From assembly GCF_000425585.1 (NCBI RefSeq), contig NZ_AUDS01000008.1, forward strand, positions 297,788 through 361,787: 64,000 nucleotides of DNA, read 5' to 3'. Positions 61,056 to 64,000 of this stretch are shown here, piece by piece. How positions within the stretch are numbered: position 1 is the first letter of the stretch; every line of letters begins with the position of its first letter. The notes below the pieces were generated by a model, which was not told the origin of the DNA, searched no databases, and saw nothing but the letters and a program-made list of their open reading frames with translations. Source of the stretch: Terrimonas ferruginea DSM 30193. Its GTDB lineage: Bacteria; Bacteroidota; Bacteroidia; Chitinophagales; Chitinophagaceae. The position numbers and the translations under genes were made by a program.

Positions 61056-61571
61056 TTATAATGCAAGTAATGGACTTGCTGCGCCACCCGTACCAATCGT
61101 AAGCGCAGCCGCTCCCAATTTCCAAATAATATAGAACGTTATTACAATTATCCCAGTTTTGATTCCTTGTTCCAGAGATTTATTATCGTTTGCCGGTGGT
61201 GGCACATGATGAAGAGGTTCAGGCGTTATAGGACGGACATCTTTGGGAATAAGTAGGTTATCTTGAACTGCACTTGGTGGTTCAGATGGGTCCAAAGCCG
61301 AATTAATTTTTGGAGTTGTCCGACCAGGAAAAGGGTCTTTAATAAGTTCGCCCGTATTGGGATCAAACGCTCCTTGATGCTTTTTCCCGGTCTTATCATA
61401 CTTCTCAACTTCTCCGTGTTGTTTATCCCATTCCAGTATCGATTGGTCTGGAAGTTTCCATCGATACCGCTCACTTTTTGGATTCCAACTCCTCTTACCT
61501 GCATTCGGGAAACCTGGTAAAGTCTTTGGAGCCGGAACGTATCCTCGTTTAGGGTTGGTTGTATCAGCTAT
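61056..61571 (-). pseudogene. Displaced Rhs toxin tip with colicin E3-type ribonuclease domain, frameshifted from its carrier
   Basis: An open frame of 171 codons without an ATG in its N-terminal part. It reads RYRWKLPDQSILEWDKQHG, then EVEKYDKTGKKHQGAFDPN and TGELIKDPFPGRT, which matches the cytotoxic RNase domain of colicin E3/cloacin (YEWDxQHGxxExY...HxGxFDPxTGxxxK). A proline-rich linker and a C-terminal hydrophobic stretch (TGIIVITFYIIWKLGAAALTI) follow, an odd ending for a colicin-type tip. The Rhs core lies just upstream in another frame (ending at TGA 61564-61566), so toxin and carrier are no longer fused. Confidence 0.7.
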
Positions 61572-61900
61572 CTACTAAAAAATCAGTAAACTTAATCGGG
61601 TTATTCAGCATACTAACGTAAGGACTGCAAGAAAAAAAGCTTTCGACCTTAGGATCAATTTGTCGGAATTGCCCTAGTTGTGGATCATGTGTACGATAGA
61701 ACGATTCATAGAAATTAATATCAAAGTCTGAAAGCAACTCATAATTCTGATATTTTTTTGCTTTCGGGATTTCCAAATTTTACAGCCTTCGAACTCTCTC
61801 CCGCCATCGTCAGCCCGAAAGGATAATAATGTGTCTCCTCTAATAACGACCCACGGACATGCGTTACCTTCAAGTTATCAAAGTTAACAGGAGTAAATGC
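61564..61900 (-). pseudogene. Rhs core remnant upstream of the RNase tip
   Basis: Two overlapping frames together code an Rhs core: [39 protein letters not shown] in one, then [40 protein letters not shown] and MLNNPIKFTDF in another. A frameshift near 61750-61776 separates them, and a second near 61565-61572 separates the core from the toxin tip. It begins against the end of the SMI1/KNR4 gene. Confidence 0.75.
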
Positions 61901-61952
61901 TTTAAAAATGAACATCATGTTTATCGACAATCCAATTCCAATTTTCAAGACA

Positions 61953-62435
61953 TTAAAACTGAAGTTCATCAGGATTCATAAGATATATCTCAAGAAATCG
62001 AGAAAACGAAGTTGCCACCACTTGATATTTATCGCCGGAAATCACAACTATCTCATTCTTGTTGGAGCTATACGTGTATAACATTATCGCATATGAAAAC
62101 GTATGAAAAAGATAGTCAGCAAATACAAAGAAAGATGCATGGTGTGAAAGCGTATTGGTAATATTGGAATAGTCCGGACTCCCTGTCCAATTCTTTAAAC
62201 TTTGTCCGACACTTTTAAACTCTTCTAATGAATAAAAGTGAAAAAAATCATTCTCGTCTCCCCCTTCTGTTCCGTTGACTTTAATAAAATATTCCTTCAT
62301 ATCAATCGGAATCACTAACCCTGTGATTTTCTCAAAGGCAACTATGTCCTCTTCTGAATTTGGAGGAAGATTGTGAGCATTTTTATTTCGCCATTTATTC
62401 ATGACCTTTTCCAATGTCGTAAATTTTTCTTTCAT
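61953..62435 (-). CDS. SMI1/KNR4 (SUKH) family immunity protein
   Basis: A 160-residue soluble protein. [21 protein letters not shown] followed by [15 protein letters not shown] (about 20-55; quoted in pieces) and [15 protein letters not shown] match the SMI1/KNR4 fold, the commonest immunity superfamily of bacterial polymorphic toxins. Its ATG overlaps the TGA of the preceding toxin remnant (ATGA), so the two were translated together. It remains intact although its toxin is reduced to a short C-terminal piece. Confidence 0.8.
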   Translation of the reverse strand: MKEKFTTLEKVMNKWRNKNAHNLPPNSEEDIVAFEKITGLVIPIDMKEYFIKVNGTEGGDENDFFHFYSLEEFKSVGQSLKNWTGSPDYSNITNTLSHHASFFVFADYLFHTFSYAIMLYTYSSNKNEIVVISGDKYQVVATSFSRFLEIYLMNPDELQF

Positions 62436-62590
62436 TTAATATTCTCCAGTGCTTTATTAATCATATTAAGACGATCGGTTTGGACCGTAATAACAGTGGG
62501 AGTTAATTTTTGATAGGCACCGCCACTTTCATTTAATATTCTTGTGGCAGCTCTTTGTATGCTAATAAGGCTGCCTTTGAAGCAACTATT
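62432..62590 (-). pseudogene. C-terminal remnant of a toxin tip
   Basis: Fifty-two codons in frame directly after the stop of the upstream immunity-like gene, without a start codon: SCFKGSLISIQRAATRIL, then NESGGAYQKLTPTVITVQ and [15 protein letters not shown]. The stop overlaps the SMI1/KNR4 ATG. This looks like the truncated tail of the toxin once guarded by that gene. Other short reading frames in this gap are not credible. Confidence 0.5.
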
Positions 62591-62899
62591 TTAGGCCTCT
62601 TCATCAAAAGAAGACACTTTTTTACTAAAATTTTTCAGAACCGCAGCGAGGCGCTCCAATTCCAAATATTGGGTATCATAATCTTCATCAATCAAAGACT
62701 TTAGGAAATGTATATCATCTTCTAATGAACCGATAGTCAAGTCTGGCTCTTCAGTTATTATATCAATACTTTTTAGGGGAATGTTCCAATACAATTCGTT
62801 GTCAAAAGAAAGCGTATCAAAGCCATCTTTTTTAAGACGTTCAATTAATCTCTCAAATAGACGTTCTATATAGTAAACCTCAATTTTAATTTTATTCAT
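62591..62899 (-). CDS. Small candidate immunity protein for the window-edge Rhs toxin
   Basis: A 102-residue soluble protein with acidic C terminus and predicted alternating helix/strand (VYYIERLFERLIERLKKDG, LKSIDIITEEPDLTIG). Family not recognised. It starts immediately after the stop of the Rhs gene that enters from the right edge, the canonical place for the cognate immunity gene. No signal peptide, so the toxin probably acts in the cytoplasm. Confidence 0.5.
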   Translation of the reverse strand: MNKIKIEVYYIERLFERLIERLKKDGFDTLSFDNELYWNIPLKSIDIITEEPDLTIGSLEDDIHFLKSLIDEDYDTQYLELERLAAVLKNFSKKVSSFDEEA

Positions 62900-62900
62900 T

Positions 62901-64000
62901 TTATTTAGTTGCAGTTATTTTTTGTTTTTCATCTTTCAAGCCTTCGATTTTCTTCTCATTTTTCTTTATATTGTTCCTGAAGCTTCTAATCTCAGTCTCC
63001 AAATTCTTAACTCTTTTTTCAATAATTTTTTTTCTTAATTCGGGGCTTTGATCTTTTAAATATCCTTTGTTGTCATTTTTATCTGGATCATTCTTAAAAT
63101 CTTTCAACTTTTGTTCATGCTCGGAAGCTCTTCGTTCCAAGGATCGGTTTGCCTTTTCTAGAGAAATAATTTCCTTATCAATCTCCTCGGTTTTTTCTAT
63201 TCGAACTTGTGTTTCAAACTCTTTTATTTTACTTTCTGGTACACTGACTGTCTGTCCTTGTGCATCAGTGGTAATAATCATTGGCGTCATTATCACAGCC
63301 GCAGCAGGGGGCGAATGAATACTTGCCTTAGAAACTGTAGTCACCTTTTCTAAAACTTGAAATGTTTTATACGCTCTATAAGCACGCATACCCCAAACAA
63401 TAAATGGACAAATTGGGCATTTGCCATCCGCATCTTCATATCGAACCGGATTGTTAAACCCAAAATGGTAAGAACTCAGACTTTCTTGGCCTGCTTCTTC
63501 GCCTAAGGGATCACTTTGAATAAAACGTGCCATTTGAGGGTCATAAGTTCTGGCATTAAAATCGTACAGTTCTAACCCTATAGTTCCCGAAAACTCTCGA
63601 CTTTGTATTTCATTGCCGTTAAAACCATTTTTATTAGGGCACCCACAATTGTTTTTTGTTGGAATATTAATTGTACTATTACTTATCCCCGCCATCGTCA
63701 GCCCAAAAGGATAATAGTGGGTTTCTTCGAGTAAAGCACCGCGTGTGTGAATCAACTGCAGGTTATCAAAGAACACATTCACCGGGCTCTCGTTGCTCAC
63801 ATAGACATAAAGATAACCGTTTTTAATGGCAGCGAGATTTTGCAGGTCTGAGAAGTGATCCTTGATAAAACCAGTCGGATTTACCGGGCTGGCGCCACCG
63901 CTGACCATCTTAAATTGTTCGTCGAAGAAGATGTAGTTGATGAACGCTTTGGGACGTTGCGGGTAACTCGCATTATCGCGGGTAGGATCATTGATAAACG
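62901..64000 (-). CDS. Rhs-repeat toxin, C-terminal part (runs off the right edge)
   Basis: The frame is open to base 64000. It holds the conserved Rhs segments [69 protein letters not shown] and FNNPVRYEDADGKCP, where the tip begins. The tip of about 185 residues has a short hydrophobic part and a long charged helical region (KEIISLEKANRSLERRASEH, then YLKDQSPELRKKIIEKRVKN) likely to form coiled coils; the toxic activity is not recognised. It is the only uninterrupted Rhs chain here and probably the currently expressed toxin. Confidence 0.85.
   Translation of the reverse strand, partial: FINDPTRDNASYPQRPKAFINYIFFDEQFKMVSGGASPVNPTGFIKDHFSDLQNLAAIKNGYLYVYVSNESPVNVFFDNLQLIHTRGALLEETHYYPFGLTMAGISNSTINIPTKNNCGCPNKNGFNGNEIQSREFSGTIGLELYDFNARTYDPQMARFIQSDPLGEEAGQESLSSYHFGFNNPVRYEDADGKCPICPFIVWGMRAYRAYKTFQVLEKVTTVSKASIHSPPAAAVIMTPMIITTDAQGQTVSVPESKIKEFETQVRIEKTEEIDKEIISLEKANRSLERRASEHEQKLKDFKNDPDKNDNKGYLKDQSPELRKKIIEKRVKNLETEIRSFRNNIKKNEKKIEGLKDEKQKITATK
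63788..64000. repeat. Rhs direct repeat, window-edge copy
   Basis: Near-identical to 60339-60551; see that entry. The repeat probably continues beyond the window. Confidence 0.8.

Noticed and set aside
1..64000. CRISPR arrays, rRNA genes, insertion sequences, prophage genes
   Set aside because: I looked for regularly spaced direct repeats, rRNA segments, transposase motifs and phage structural genes and saw none. The Rhs region has repeats but no transposase.

Overview
The window looks like chromosomal DNA of a member of the Bacteroidota, most probably Chitinophagaceae or a close relative. Direct support: many genes carry the Bacteroidota -7 promoter box TAnnTTTG just before their start codons; three secreted proteins end in type IX secretion (T9SS) sorting domains, one type B and two type A; and there are an S46 dipeptidyl-peptidase, a DUF2480 protein, a GH3-family protein and a carotenoid operon of the order seen in this phylum. 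The family-level assignment is inference.

Layout. (1) 1-8.5 kb: the end of an FAD oxidoreductase, an AMP-forming ligase, a metallo-beta-lactamase-fold hydrolase flanked by two copies of a dispersed inverted repeat, then a six-gene minus-strand carotenoid operon (crtI, crtB, idi, a cruF-like gene, crtZ, a bidomain lycopene cyclase). (2) 8.5-15.7 kb: feoB, a beta-lactamase-fold hydrolase coupled to an M20 amidohydrolase, a chromate transporter, nadD, a separate feoA, and ybeY. (3) 15.7-16.7 kb: a gene-free kilobase holding nine parS-like palindromes, followed by mnmG. (4) 16.7-31.8 kb: a large T9SS type B adhesin-like protein, a tRNA-Phe locus with decayed tandem copies, recQ, kdsD, manC, an exonuclease, an aminotransferase and nadA. 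(5) 31.8-32.3 kb: an AT-rich intergenic region with DnaA-box-like repeats, the best oriC candidate here. (6) 32.3-57.2 kb: mainly housekeeping and envelope genes (S46 peptidase, ppiD-like, corA, kdsB, dnaN, recX, thiL, suhB-like, a glycosyltransferase fusion, GH3, a LysE-type exporter). (7) 57.2-64 kb: a lower-GC accessory region, all on the minus strand, with five Rhs-type toxin tips or remnants, each followed by a candidate immunity gene.

How the parts fit. The parS cluster, mnmG, the DnaA-box region and dnaN all lie within about 26 kb, so this is probably the replication origin domain, although dnaA and parAB are not here. The carotenoid operon runs from isopentenyl diphosphate isomerisation through phytoene and lycopene to a cyclised, hydroxylated and possibly 1'-hydroxylated pigment. 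kdsD and kdsB serve Kdo/LPS synthesis, and manC supplies GDP-mannose. The right end appears to be the variable 3' end of an Rhs locus: the current toxin-immunity pair enters at the window edge, and displaced, partly broken cassettes trail behind it (colicin E3-like RNase, JAB-like, lipase-like). Short 15-16 bp palindromes interrupt both an Rhs remnant and a decayed tRNA copy, which suggests a small repeat family at work in this genome.
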